Of a DNA stretch of 64,000 nucleotides, positions 34,576 to 44,024 are shown piece by piece. The notes under the pieces were generated by a model. That model had not been told where the DNA came from and made no database searches. It was given only the letters and a program-made list of their open reading frames with translations. Position numbers and translations under genes: made by a program. The DNA is taken from the NCBI GenBank assembly GCA_023422955.1, contig JAFAGG010000072.1:1-64000 (forward strand). Reading direction: 5' to 3'. Source of the stretch: Pseudomonadota bacterium. Lineage in GTDB: Bacteria; Pseudomonadota; Gammaproteobacteria; Burkholderiales; Burkholderiaceae_D. Positions within the stretch are counted from its first letter, which is position 1, and every line of letters begins with the position of its first letter.

Positions 34576-35463
34576 TCAGGCTAAGCGAGGGCCGAAGCGC
34601 TTCGACCAGGCTGGTACGGCCTGACGCCAGAATGCTTCGACGGTGTTGGCTTGATTGACGGGCAACTGAAGGAACCGGGCCGCGGCGTGCAATTCGTCCA
34701 GGGGGCGGTCGATATCCAGTCGGCGAGCGCCCGTTTGCTTGGAAAGCTTTTCGCCCTGAGGGTTGGCCACCACCGGAACATGCAGGTGGCGGGGCGTGGA
34801 GTAAGTCAATAAACGCTGCAAATAAATCTGGCGCGCAGTGGAATCCAGCAAATCCGCGCCGCGCACCACATCCGTTACTCCCTGTTCCGCATCATCCACG
34901 ACCACGGCAAGCTGGTAAGCCCAGAAACCGTCTGCGCGCTTTAATACGAAATCTCCGACTTCCGTTGCAAGATTCTGCGACACCGGGCCGAGCCAGCGAT
35001 CTTCAAACTGGATGAGGGCGTCGGGATCGTCTTCATCAGGCACGCGCAGTCTCAAAGCACGCGCTGCTTTGCCTGCTGCCAGGCCGTTGCGGCAAATGCC
35101 GGGATAGATGGCAGCGCCGTCGCTGGCGATGCCGATGCGCGAATCGGCGACTTCCTTGCGGCTGCAGGCGCAAGGGTAGGCATGTGCGCCCAGCTTGTCG
35201 AAAGCTGCCTGGTAAAGCGATTTGCGGCGGCTTTGCCAGACCACTTCGCCATCCCACGGCATGCCGAAAATTTTCAGGCAGTGAAGTATTTCTTCCGCTG
35301 CGCCGGCGATTGTCCGCGTTTCATCGATATCTTCCATGCGCACCAGCCAGCGTCCCTGATGCGCTTTTGCATCCAGGTAGCTGGCCATTGCGGCAACCAG
35401 CGAGCCGGCATGCAGGGGGCCGGTAGGGGAGGGAGCGAAGCGGCCGATGTAAGCGGCAGGCAT
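34576..35463 (-). CDS. gluQ: Glutamyl-Q tRNA(Asp) synthetase
   Basis: This enzyme is a short paralogue of glutamyl-tRNA synthetase that attaches glutamate to queuosine at position 34 of tRNA(Asp). It has the HIGH-like signature PSPTGPLHAGSL near residue 12, zinc-ligand cysteines in CACSRKE and the following CRNG segment, and the KMSKS-like GEKLSKQTGA. It stops at 295 residues, lacking the anticodon-binding domain of GluRS. Together with queG earlier in the window it points to a working queuosine pathway. trhO lies 8 bp upstream on the same strand, so the two form an operon. Confidence 0.93.
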   Translation of the reverse strand: MPAAYIGRFAPSPTGPLHAGSLVAAMASYLDAKAHQGRWLVRMEDIDETRTIAGAAEEILHCLKIFGMPWDGEVVWQSRRKSLYQAAFDKLGAHAYPCACSRKEVADSRIGIASDGAAIYPGICRNGLAAGKAARALRLRVPDEDDPDALIQFEDRWLGPVSQNLATEVGDFVLKRADGFWAYQLAVVVDDAEQGVTDVVRGADLLDSTARQIYLQRLLTYSTPRHLHVPVVANPQGEKLSKQTGARRLDIDRPLDELHAAARFLQLPVNQANTVEAFWRQAVPAWSKRFGPRLA

Positions 35464-35471
35464 GCGGAGCG

Positions 35472-36353
35472 TCAGGCCTGTGCAGTGGTCCGGGAATTGG
35501 GAGTGGTTTGCTTGCTACGCGCGCAATGCGGACAGGAAACGCCTTCCACATACAGGGGGGAGCGTTGTTCATGCGCGGTGACCACCGCGCGGCAAGCAAA
35601 GCATTGCGCGCTATCTGCCGGTTCAAGCCTGGGATTTAACGCGGTGCGCTTGTCGAAGACGAAGCAGTCGCCGACATAATGCGCGCCGCCCACTTCCTCA
35701 AAATAACGCAGTATGCCGCCATCGAGCTGGAACACCCGATCGTATCCTTCCTGCTGCATATGGATGGCTGCCTTCTCGCAGCGTATGCCGCCGGTGCAGA
35801 AGGTCACCACGGTCTTGCCTTCGAAGTCCTGCCTGTGTTCGGCAATCACTTGCGGAAATTCGGTGAATTTGGTGATGCGGTAATCGACCGTATTTTCAAA
35901 CGTGCCGACATCCACTTCAAAGGCATTGCGCGTATCGACCATCACGACCGGCTTGCCTTCATCGTCATGTCCTTGGTCCAGCCAGCGTTTCAGCGTGGCC
36001 GGTTCGACCGCGGGAGCACGACCGTCTTCCGGCTTGATCAGAGGATGATTCATGGTGATGATTTCACGCTTCAGTTTCACCAGCATGCGGTTGAAGGGCT
36101 GGTCGTCCGAATGACTTTCCTTGACGATGAGGTCGGTGAAGCGAGCATCGCTGCGCAGCCAGGACAGAAAAGCATCGATATCGGCGCGCAAGCCGGCGAG
36201 GAATAGATTGATGCCTTCCGGTGTCAGCAGAATCGTGCCTTTCAGATTCCACTCCTTGCAGCGCTTTTGAAATTCAGGCCGCTTTTCGACCGTGTCATGA
36301 AAAGTAACAAACTTGTAGGCAGCGATATTGACGTAGGAAGAAGGGGATTTCAT
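35472..36353 (-). CDS. trhO: tRNA uridine(34) 5-hydroxylase TrhO (rhodanese type)
   Basis: TrhO (YceA) hydroxylates U34 in some tRNAs as a step towards cmo5U, using oxygen. The 293-residue protein has an N-terminal acylphosphatase-like region and a central rhodanese domain with the active cysteine in FCTGGIRCEKAA near residue 190. The C-terminus is cysteine-rich (CFACRAVV and CPHCARS), suggesting a zinc-bound tail. It precedes gluQ by 8 bp, forming a tRNA wobble-modification pair. It is divergent from dnaE with a 105-bp gap. Confidence 0.92.
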   Translation of the reverse strand: MKSPSSYVNIAAYKFVTFHDTVEKRPEFQKRCKEWNLKGTILLTPEGINLFLAGLRADIDAFLSWLRSDARFTDLIVKESHSDDQPFNRMLVKLKREIITMNHPLIKPEDGRAPAVEPATLKRWLDQGHDDEGKPVVMVDTRNAFEVDVGTFENTVDYRITKFTEFPQVIAEHRQDFEGKTVVTFCTGGIRCEKAAIHMQQEGYDRVFQLDGGILRYFEEVGGAHYVGDCFVFDKRTALNPRLEPADSAQCFACRAVVTAHEQRSPLYVEGVSCPHCARSKQTTPNSRTTAQA

Positions 36354-36458
36354 GCGTGAAATGCTTATAAGTCATTGATTCGTCGGTATTATATAACGCG
36401 CCCTAATGATTCCCAAACGAACTTCTTGGCACTCGTTTCCTGCGGTTAAAATAGGGAC

Positions 36459-39400
36459 ATGAATTCCCCGCAATTTACCCATCTCCGCCTTCATTCCGAA
36501 TATTCCATCGTCGACGGTCTGGTCCGTCTGGACGATGCCGTCAAGGCAGCCTCCAAGGACAGTCAGCCCGCTTTGGCCATTACCGATCTGGCCAATCTGT
36601 TCGGCATGGTCAAGTTCTATAAAGCTGCGCGCGGCAAAGGCATCAAGCCCATCGTCGGTTGCGATGTCTGGATCAGCAACGATGCCGAGCGCGACAAGCC
36701 TTCGCGCTTGCTGCTGCTGGTAAAAAATCAGCAAGGTTATCTGCAGTTATGTGAACTGCTGGCCAAGGCATGGCTCACCAACCAGCATCGCGGCCGCGCC
36801 GAAATCCGCACCGAGTGGCTGGAAAACGGGCAGGCCAGCGGCCTGATCGCTTTGTCCGGCGCGCACAATGGGGACGTTGGCCAGGGTATTGATAATGGCA
36901 ATATTGACGCAGCAGAGCGCTGCGCACAGCGCTGGGCAGCGATTTTCCCCGGCAGCTTCTATATCGAGATACAACGCTACGGTCAGCCCAACATGGACAA
37001 CCATGTGCGCCGTGCTGTGAATCTCGCAGCGCGCTTGCAGCTGCCGGTGGTGGCGACGCACCCCATCCAGTTTCTGACGCAGGAAGAATATGTCGCGCAC
37101 GAAGTGCGCACCTGCATTGCCGAAGGCGAAATCCTCGGCAACTCGCGGCGCGTGAAACGCTTCAACGAGCAGCAGGGTTTCAAGACGCAAGCCGAGATGG
37201 CGGAGCTGTTTGCCGACATGCCGAATGCCTTGCGCAATGCGGTCGAGATTGCCAAGCGCTGCAATTTGCAACTGGAACTCGGCAAGCCCAAGCTGCCGCT
37301 GTTCCCGACGCCGGATGGCATATCGCTGGACGAATTCCTGGTAATCCAGGCCAAGGCCGGCCTGGAAGAGCGCTTGCAAAAGCTGTATCCGGACGAAGCC
37401 GCGCGCGAGAAGGAAAGACCGCGTTACGAAGAGCGGCTGGCATTCGAAACCGGCACCATCATCAAGATGGGTTTCCCCGGTTACTTCCTGATCGTGGCCG
37501 ACTTTATCCAGTGGGCGAAGAACAATGGCGTGCCGGTCGGTCCGGGCCGCGGTTCCGGCGCCGGTTCGCTGGTGGCGTATGCGCTGAAAATTACCGATCT
37601 CGATCCGCTCAAATACAACCTGCTGTTCGAACGCTTCCTGAATCCCGAGCGGGTATCGATGCCCGACTTCGATATCGACTTTTGCCAGGAAGGGCGCGAT
37701 CGCGTCATCCAGTATGTGAAGGATAGATACGGCAAGGAAGCGGTATCGCAGATCGCCACCTTCGGCACCATGGCGGCCAAGGGCGCGGTGCGCGACGTGG
37801 GACGCGTGCTCGACTTCAGCTACATGTTCTGCGATGGCATTTCCAAGCTGATTCCGTTCAAGCCGGGTAAGCAGGTCACGATCGAAGATGCGATCAAGGA
37901 AGAGCCGCAGCTGGCGGAGCGCCTGGAGAATGAAGAAGAGGTCAAGCAGCTGCTCGATCTCGCGCAGCAGGTCGAAGGTATCGCGCGCAACATCGGCATG
38001 CATGCGGGCGGCGTGCTGATTGCGCCCGGCAAGCTCACCGACTTCTGTCCGCTCTATACGCAGGGCGGCGACGGCGGCGTGGTGTCGCAATACGACAAGG
38101 ATGACGTCGAAGCGGTGGGCCTGGTGAAGTTCGACTTCCTGGGGCTGACGACGCTGACCATTCTCGATCTCGCAGTTCGCTACATCAAGGAACTCGATCC
38201 GGCGATGGCGGACTTCGATCTGGACAAGATACCGCTGAATGATCGCGCCAGTTATGAGCTGCTGACCAAGGCCAAGACGGTCGCCGTATTCCAGCTGGAA
38301 AGCCGCGGCATGCAGGGCATGCTGAAGGAAGCGCGGCCCGATCGCTTCGAGGACATCATTGCGCTGGTGGCGCTGTACCGTCCGGGGCCGATGGACCTGA
38401 TTCCCGATTTCTGCCGCCGCAAGCACGGCGAGAAATTCGATTATCCCGATCCGCGTACCGAACCCATCCTGTCCGAGACCTACGGCATCATGGTTTATCA
38501 GGAACAGGTGATGCAGATGGCGCAGGTCATCGGCAACTACACGCTGGGCGGCGCCGACTTGCTGCGCCGTGCGATGGGCAAGAAGAAGCCGGAAGAGATG
38601 GCGGAGCATCGCCTGCTGTTCCGCGACGGCGCAGCGAAGAATGGCTTGCCCGAGCAGAAGGCGGACGAGATTTTCGACTTGATGGAAAAATTCGCCGGCT
38701 ACGGTTTCAACAAGTCGCATGCCGCCGCTTACGCATTGTTGTCGTATCAGACTGCGTATCTGAAAGCGCATCATTGCGCCGCCTTCATGGCAGCCAACTT
38801 TTCGCTCGCGATGGACGATACGGACAAGATCCGTATCCTGGTGGAGGATGCGCTGGATGTCTGCGGCATGAAGCTGCTGCCGCCGGATATCAATCTTTCC
38901 GACTACCGCTTCAAGCCGGTGGGCGAACCCGGCAAGCGCGCGATGCAAATCCGCTACGGCCTTGGTGCGATCAAAGGTTCGGGGCAGAGTGCAATCGAAG
39001 CGATCATCGCTGCACGCAAGTCCGGCGGTCCGTTCACCGATCTGTTCGATTTCGTCAAGCGCGTCGACAAGCGCCAGATCAATCGCCGTACTATCGAATC
39101 GCTGATCCGCGCCGGCGCCATGGATGGCTTCAATACGGATCGAGGCATCCTGCTGGCTTCGGTGAATTACGCGATGGAATGCGCGGAGCAGGCGCAAGCA
39201 TCGATCAACCAGGTCAGCCTGTTCGGCGGCGATGACGGAGACTTAGAGCCGCCGCCGGAGTATGTGAAGGTGGCTCCCTGGTCCGAGAAGCAGAGGCTTA
39301 CCGAAGAAAAAGCGGCGCTCGGCTTTTATCTGTCCGGCCACTTGTTCAATGCCTATGCGGAAGAAGTGCGCCGCTTTGCCAGGACGCGCCTGATCGATCT

Positions 39401-39908
39401 GTCGCCGTCGCGCGACCCGAGAACCATGGCCGGCATCATCGCCGCGCTGCGCACGCAAATGACTCAGCGCGGCAAGATGATGATCGCCACGCTGGATGAC
39501 GGCAGCGGCACGGTGGATGTGACGGTGTACAGCGAACTGCTGGATCAGAACCGGGCCTTGTTCAAGGAAGACGAATTGCTGATCGTGCAGGGCAAGGTGT
39601 CGGAAGATCGCTTCACCGGCGGCTTGCGCATCACGGCCGAGCAGGTGATGGGCATTGCAACCGCGCGCGCGACTTATGCCAAGGCCTTGCGTCTGTCGAT
39701 GAATGGCCAGGCCGATGCCAAAAAGCTGCGTGAATTGCTGGCGCCTTTCCAGCAGGCGCAAGCCTGCCCGGTCGTGGTCGAGTACACGACGCAGGGCGCG
39801 CTCGGGGAATTCCAGTTGTCGGATGAATGGCGAGTACGCGCCGACGATGACTTGCGCGCCAGGCTGGCGGAATGGCTGACTGAAAAGAATGTGCGTATCG
39901 AGTATTGA
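36459..39908 (+). CDS. dnaE: DNA polymerase III alpha subunit DnaE
   Basis: DnaE is the replicative polymerase subunit of the holoenzyme. The 1149-residue protein has the N-terminal PHP domain (HLRLHSEYSIVDG near residue 7) and the palm with the catalytic aspartates in MPDFDIDF near 406 and in the preceding GPGRGSGAGSLV region. A helix-hairpin-helix region follows, then the OB fold (VDVTVYSELL near 1025) and a tau-binding tail. It is the DnaE1 replicative type, since the PHP and OB parts are complete. It is transcribed alone from the gap with trhO. Confidence 0.97.
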   Translation: MNSPQFTHLRLHSEYSIVDGLVRLDDAVKAASKDSQPALAITDLANLFGMVKFYKAARGKGIKPIVGCDVWISNDAERDKPSRLLLLVKNQQGYLQLCELLAKAWLTNQHRGRAEIRTEWLENGQASGLIALSGAHNGDVGQGIDNGNIDAAERCAQRWAAIFPGSFYIEIQRYGQPNMDNHVRRAVNLAARLQLPVVATHPIQFLTQEEYVAHEVRTCIAEGEILGNSRRVKRFNEQQGFKTQAEMAELFADMPNALRNAVEIAKRCNLQLELGKPKLPLFPTPDGISLDEFLVIQAKAGLEERLQKLYPDEAAREKERPRYEERLAFETGTIIKMGFPGYFLIVADFIQWAKNNGVPVGPGRGSGAGSLVAYALKITDLDPLKYNLLFERFLNPERVSMPDFDIDFCQEGRDRVIQYVKDRYGKEAVSQIATFGTMAAKGAVRDVGRVLDFSYMFCDGISKLIPFKPGKQVTIEDAIKEEPQLAERLENEEEVKQLLDLAQQVEGIARNIGMHAGGVLIAPGKLTDFCPLYTQGGDGGVVSQYDKDDVEAVGLVKFDFLGLTTLTILDLAVRYIKELDPAMADFDLDKIPLNDRASYELLTKAKTVAVFQLESRGMQGMLKEARPDRFEDIIALVALYRPGPMDLIPDFCRRKHGEKFDYPDPRTEPILSETYGIMVYQEQVMQMAQVIGNYTLGGADLLRRAMGKKKPEEMAEHRLLFRDGAAKNGLPEQKADEIFDLMEKFAGYGFNKSHAAAYALLSYQTAYLKAHHCAAFMAANFSLAMDDTDKIRILVEDALDVCGMKLLPPDINLSDYRFKPVGEPGKRAMQIRYGLGAIKGSGQSAIEAIIAARKSGGPFTDLFDFVKRVDKRQINRRTIESLIRAGAMDGFNTDRGILLASVNYAMECAEQAQASINQVSLFGGDDGDLEPPPEYVKVAPWSEKQRLTEEKAALGFYLSGHLFNAYAEEVRRFARTRLIDLSPSRDPRTMAGIIAALRTQMTQRGKMMIATLDDGSGTVDVTVYSELLDQNRALFKEDELLIVQGKVSEDRFTGGLRITAEQVMGIATARATYAKALRLSMNGQADAKKLRELLAPFQQAQACPVVVEYTTQGALGEFQLSDEWRVRADDDLRARLAEWLTEKNVRIEY

Positions 39909-39923
39909 GCTCGGCGCGGTTCT

Positions 39924-40802
39924 TTAAGGCGTTCGCCTGAAGGGCGAAACGTATTTTCTCAGGCCGGCTATGCGGCCCAGCAGGCGAGCCACATAACGCG
40001 GCTGCGGCAACAGCAGGCGCAACGGCAGGGCGGCCACGGCGAGCGCCATGGTTTTCCAGCGCAGCCTGGAAGCGGCGCTCTGCCCCACGTGCTTGTCGGT
40101 GAAAATCAGCTTGGACTGCACATGATGGTAGCCGCGGTAAAACTCCGCGCGCAGGCGGCGCGGGCCGCGTGTCGAGCCGCGTGAAAGGTGGATTACCCGG
40201 ATATCGGGCATGATGATCATCGGCTTTTTCGCCATGAAGGCGCGCTGGCACAAGTCTTCATCTTCGTAATAGAGGAAGAAGGTTTCATCGAAAAAGCCGA
40301 TGTCGCGCATGACTTCCATGTTGAACAACATCACGGCACCGCAGATGAATCCCACGCAGCAGGGGCCGGTCGCTGCCGGACCCTGCGAATCCCAATGCGA
40401 ATAAGGCCAGCGGTAATTGACCTCGACCTCGCCTGCCTTGTTGGTAAGATGCGGCGCGATGATGGCCGCATCCGGAAAACGGGCGGCGGCGTCAAGGAGC
40501 TGGGAAAAAGCGGACGGCGTCGGCAGGCAGTCCGGATTCAGCAACAAGGCATAAGGCGTTTTTACCTCGCGCAGCGCCCGATTGTTGGCTGCCCCGAAAC
40601 CGAGATTGCGGTCATTGCGGAAAATGCGGGCGTGCGGCAACTGGGCCGCCACGGTTTCGGCTGTGCCATCTTCACTGGCATTGTCCACCACCATCACGTG
40701 CCGCAGCGCAGATAAGGCAGGCGTCAGACCTTCAATGCAATGCGCACTGTTATAGGTCACCACGATCACGGTCAGTTGGTCTGGCAGGAAGGAGTCAAGC
40801 AT
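39924..40802 (-). CDS. Family 2 glycosyltransferase (rhamnosyltransferase-like)
   Basis: This is a 292-residue GT-A fold glycosyltransferase of family 2. The nucleotide-sugar binding start TVIVVTYNS is followed by VVDNASEDGT. LNPDCLP stands where the DxD motif is expected, and FFLYYEDEDLCQRA is typical of rhamnosyl- or related transferases. The ATG at 40802 is chosen because the GT2 domain starts ten residues later; the frame stays open further upstream. It lies divergent from msbA and may act on cell-envelope glycans, but the acceptor is unknown. Confidence 0.85.
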   Translation of the reverse strand: MLDSFLPDQLTVIVVTYNSAHCIEGLTPALSALRHVMVVDNASEDGTAETVAAQLPHARIFRNDRNLGFGAANNRALREVKTPYALLLNPDCLPTPSAFSQLLDAAARFPDAAIIAPHLTNKAGEVEVNYRWPYSHWDSQGPAATGPCCVGFICGAVMLFNMEVMRDIGFFDETFFLYYEDEDLCQRAFMAKKPMIIMPDIRVIHLSRGSTRGPRRLRAEFYRGYHHVQSKLIFTDKHVGQSAASRLRWKTMALAVAALPLRLLLPQPRYVARLLGRIAGLRKYVSPFRRTP

Positions 40803-41019
40803 GGCAGGCAGGCCGCAGAAAACAAGCCGCCATGGTAACTGAAGTTGAGCCGGGCCGGGATGGGCGATTGATTTTGCCGTTTCGCCAAGGCGCGGACCAG
40901 GCGCCTGATGTGGCAAACAAAGCAGCGGCGTGCGCCGGCTTCAGTAGCCTGCGCGCCCGACGGCAAATAAGGGATAATGCAAAATTTTGGGACCGAGACG
41001 TCCCCTGTCTGGACAATGG

Positions 41020-42777
41020 ATGGCACAGAAATCTGAACAATCGCGGACTCATCTGCGCCGGCTGGCGTATATGCTCAAACCCTACAAAGGGCGGCTGACA
41101 CTGGCGCTGCTTGCCATGATCGTCACGGCAGCGACCGAGCCGGCACTGGCGGCAATGATGAAGGTTTTGCTGGATACCGGCTTTGCGGCCGAGCCGGCTT
41201 TTCCGCTGTGGGCGGTGCCGGTATTCCTGATCGGTATTTTTACCGTCCGCGGCCTGTCCACCGTCATGACCAACTACATGATGACCTGGGCATCGACCCG
41301 TCTGCTCAACAACTTGCGCCAGCAGATGTTCGATCGCCTGCTGGATGTGCCGCTCGGTTTTTATAACAAGACCTCGGTCGGTTCCGTGATCAACTCCATC
41401 ATGTTCGAAGTGCAGCAGATCGTGGACATGGTGCGCGTGGTTTTTGTCACGATGATCAGGGATAGCCTGACGGTGATCGGTTTGCTGAGTTACCTGCTCT
41501 GGCTGAACTGGCGCCTGACCCTGATTACGCTGGTGCTGATTCCCCTGATCGCGTGGGTGATACGCGTGACCGGCAAGCGCCTGCGCCGGCTGAACCAGAC
41601 CTACCTGGAAGTCAACGGCACCCTGACCCAGGTGCTGGAGGAAACCACGCGCGCGCATCAGGTCATCAAGATTTTCGGCGGGCAGGATTACGAGAGAAAG
41701 CGCTTTGCTGAGCGTAATGACAGTCTGCGCGGCTACATGATGCGGATGATTACCACCATGGCTGCTACTGCGCCGCTGACGCAAGTGATCATGGCATGCG
41801 CGATTTCCGCCATTATCGTGATTGCGCTGATTCAGGCGGGCCAGGGGCAGGCGACGGTCGGCGGATTCACTTCATTCGTGACTGCGATGCTGATGTTGCT
41901 GACGCCTCTGCGCCACCTGGCGGAACTGAACGGCCCGCTGCAGCGCGGCCTGGCGGCTGCGGATGCCGTGTTCCGCTTGATCGATGCACCGCCCGAGCGG
42001 GTCGGCGGTCAGGTGCTGACGCAACGTGCGCACGGCAAGCTGGAGTTCGTCGAGGTGAATTTTTCCTATCCGGAGCAGGCTGCGTCCGCGCTGTCCGACA
42101 TCAACCTGACGATCCAGCCGGGAGAAACCGTTGCCTTCGTCGGGATGTCCGGCAGCGGCAAGTCCACGCTGGTGAACCTGGTATCCAACTTTTACTCGGC
42201 CAGCAGCGGCGAAATCCGCCTGGATGAAAAACCGATAGAGCAGATTGCCTTGACCAGCCTGCGTTCGCAAATGGCGATGGTGAGTCAGAATGTGGTGTTG
42301 TTCGACGACACCGTGGCGGCCAATATTGCTTACGGCGATCCGGTGCCGGATCGCGTCCGCATCGAAGCAGCAGCCGAGGCGGCTTATCTGACGGAGGTGA
42401 TTGCGGAATTGCCGGAAGGGTTGGACACGCTGATCGGCGACAACGGCAACCGGCTATCGGGCGGACAGCGCCAGCGTCTTGCGATTGCACGCGCGATATA
42501 CAAGGATGCGCCCATCCTGATTCTGGATGAAGCGACCTCAGCTCTGGACAGCGAATCGGAGCGTGCCGTGCAGGCAGCACTGGACGGATTGATGCAAGGA
42601 CGAACGACCCTGGTCATCGCTCACCGGCTGTCGACGATTGAGCGCGCTGATCGCATCGTGGTGCTGGCGTCCGGCCGTGTCGCGGAAACGGGAACACATG
42701 CGGAACTGCTGAGGAAGGGCGGCGTTTATGCCCATCTGCATGAGCTGCAGTTCACGAAGGAGCAGGATCACTCCTGA
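41020..42777 (+). CDS. msbA: Lipid A export ATP-binding/permease protein MsbA
   Basis: MsbA flips core-lipid A across the inner membrane for LPS assembly. The 585-residue half-transporter has six membrane helices in the first 310 residues. The nucleotide-binding domain has Walker A GMSGSGKST, the signature LSGGQRQR and Walker B ILILDEATSALD. Close resemblance along the whole length supports MsbA over a generic multidrug half-transporter. The ATG at 41020 is preferred over a TTG at 40987. Its stop overlaps the stop of the convergent M42 peptidase gene by 10 bp. Confidence 0.93.
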   Translation: MAQKSEQSRTHLRRLAYMLKPYKGRLTLALLAMIVTAATEPALAAMMKVLLDTGFAAEPAFPLWAVPVFLIGIFTVRGLSTVMTNYMMTWASTRLLNNLRQQMFDRLLDVPLGFYNKTSVGSVINSIMFEVQQIVDMVRVVFVTMIRDSLTVIGLLSYLLWLNWRLTLITLVLIPLIAWVIRVTGKRLRRLNQTYLEVNGTLTQVLEETTRAHQVIKIFGGQDYERKRFAERNDSLRGYMMRMITTMAATAPLTQVIMACAISAIIVIALIQAGQGQATVGGFTSFVTAMLMLLTPLRHLAELNGPLQRGLAAADAVFRLIDAPPERVGGQVLTQRAHGKLEFVEVNFSYPEQAASALSDINLTIQPGETVAFVGMSGSGKSTLVNLVSNFYSASSGEIRLDEKPIEQIALTSLRSQMAMVSQNVVLFDDTVAANIAYGDPVPDRVRIEAAAEAAYLTEVIAELPEGLDTLIGDNGNRLSGGQRQRLAIARAIYKDAPILILDEATSALDSESERAVQAALDGLMQGRTTLVIAHRLSTIERADRIVVLASGRVAETGTHAELLRKGGVYAHLHELQFTKEQDHS

Positions 42778-44024
42778 GTCCTGGTCTGCGGCTCGTCTTC
42801 AGTTCTGCCTGCACCGTTCTCGCCGTTGCTGGTGCGCTCCATGACTTCGCCCGCATCGGGCAGCGTGGTTTCCTGTCGCGTCAGCTGTTCCGTGTCGAGC
42901 TGATGTGAAAAGATTTCGACTGAATCATGTACGCGTTCCCGGTCCTTGGGTACCGAAGGACCCGACTGTATGTAGCAGGTGATCAGCTCTGCCAGGTGGA
43001 TCAGCGCAGCAAGATGCGTGCGTTCATAGCCGTGTGAGGCATCGGTACCGAAACATAAGAGGGCCGTACGCACATCTTCGCCCGCCTTGACTGCCGCGCC
43101 GGCATCGGAATGGTAGTAGCGGAACACATCGCGATGCACCGGGATATCCTGCGCCTTTGCCAGCGCCACCAGGCGGCGGACCAGATGGTAGTCATGCGGC
43201 CCGGCAGAATCCATGAAGGGAATGGTCACGCCTTGTTCGCTTGCGCCCTGGCCGACCGCGATGGGACCGATATCGATGCCTATCACTTCGCTCACATCAT
43301 CCATGGGTACGCCGGCCGCGCCGGACCCCACTTCTTCCGTCAGCGTAAACACGGCATAGCAATTCATCGGCACCGGTACACGGTTATCCATAACCGCCTT
43401 CAATGCGGCCAGCACGGCCGCTACGCCCGCCTTGTCATCCAAGAAGCGCGAGGCGATATAACCGCTGTCGGTGATTTCGGTATTCGGGTCGAAGGCGAGG
43501 TAATCGCCGATCTGTATGCCCAGCGCCAGCGCATCGGCTGCATTGTGTATGCATTCATCGATACGCACTTCCAGCTGATTCCAGCCTATCGGTTGCGTAT
43601 CGATGGCATCGTTGTAGACATGGCCTGACGCCATCAGCGGCAGCACCGTGCCGCGATAACTGCCGTTGTCGGTAAAGAGCGTCACGCGTCCGCCTTCGGC
43701 CCAGCGCGCCGACCAGGTGCCCACCGGCATCAGCGACAGGCGACCATCAGCCTTAATTTCCCTGACCATCGCGCCCAGCGTATCGAGATGCGCGACGAGG
43801 GCGCAAGCCGGCGCCCACTGGCGGCGCTCTGGCATATTGCGCTCCAGCGTCGCGCGTATGGTGCCGCGCCGCGTCAGTTCGTAGGGAATCCCCATCATAT
43901 CGAGCTGCTTGCCGGTGTAATGCACGATTTCGTCAGTCAGACCGCTGGGGCTGGGAATGGCCAGCAACTCCAGCAGAGCGGTTTTCAGATAATCGACATC
44001 GATGGCAAGTTTTTTCATCGGCAT
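42768..44024 (-). CDS. M42-family peptidase of the NAGGN osmoprotectant system
   Basis: This 418-residue metallopeptidase of family M42 has recognisable metal ligands: HLDTLGA, FLDDKAG, EEVGSG, IDIGP and the C-terminal SHGYERTH. Proteins of this subtype are found beside the genes for N-acetylglutaminylglutamine amide (NAGGN) synthesis. A role in turnover or processing of the dipeptide is plausible but unproven. Its ATG directly abuts the TGA of the synthetase gene, so the two are coupled. The C-terminal 60 residues are charged and probably disordered. Confidence 0.88.
   Translation of the reverse strand: MPMKKLAIDVDYLKTALLELLAIPSPSGLTDEIVHYTGKQLDMMGIPYELTRRGTIRATLERNMPERRQWAPACALVAHLDTLGAMVREIKADGRLSLMPVGTWSARWAEGGRVTLFTDNGSYRGTVLPLMASGHVYNDAIDTQPIGWNQLEVRIDECIHNAADALALGIQIGDYLAFDPNTEITDSGYIASRFLDDKAGVAAVLAALKAVMDNRVPVPMNCYAVFTLTEEVGSGAAGVPMDDVSEVIGIDIGPIAVGQGASEQGVTIPFMDSAGPHDYHLVRRLVALAKAQDIPVHRDVFRYYHSDAGAAVKAGEDVRTALLCFGTDASHGYERTHLAALIHLAELITCYIQSGPSVPKDRERVHDSVEIFSHQLDTEQLTRQETTLPDAGEVMERTSNGENGAGRTEDEPQTRTQE

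Noticed and set aside
36747..39197. 816-codon open frame antisense to dnaE
   Set aside because: The opposite strand encodes a full-length DnaE with all motifs. The antisense protein is His/Arg/Gln-rich without recognisable domains.
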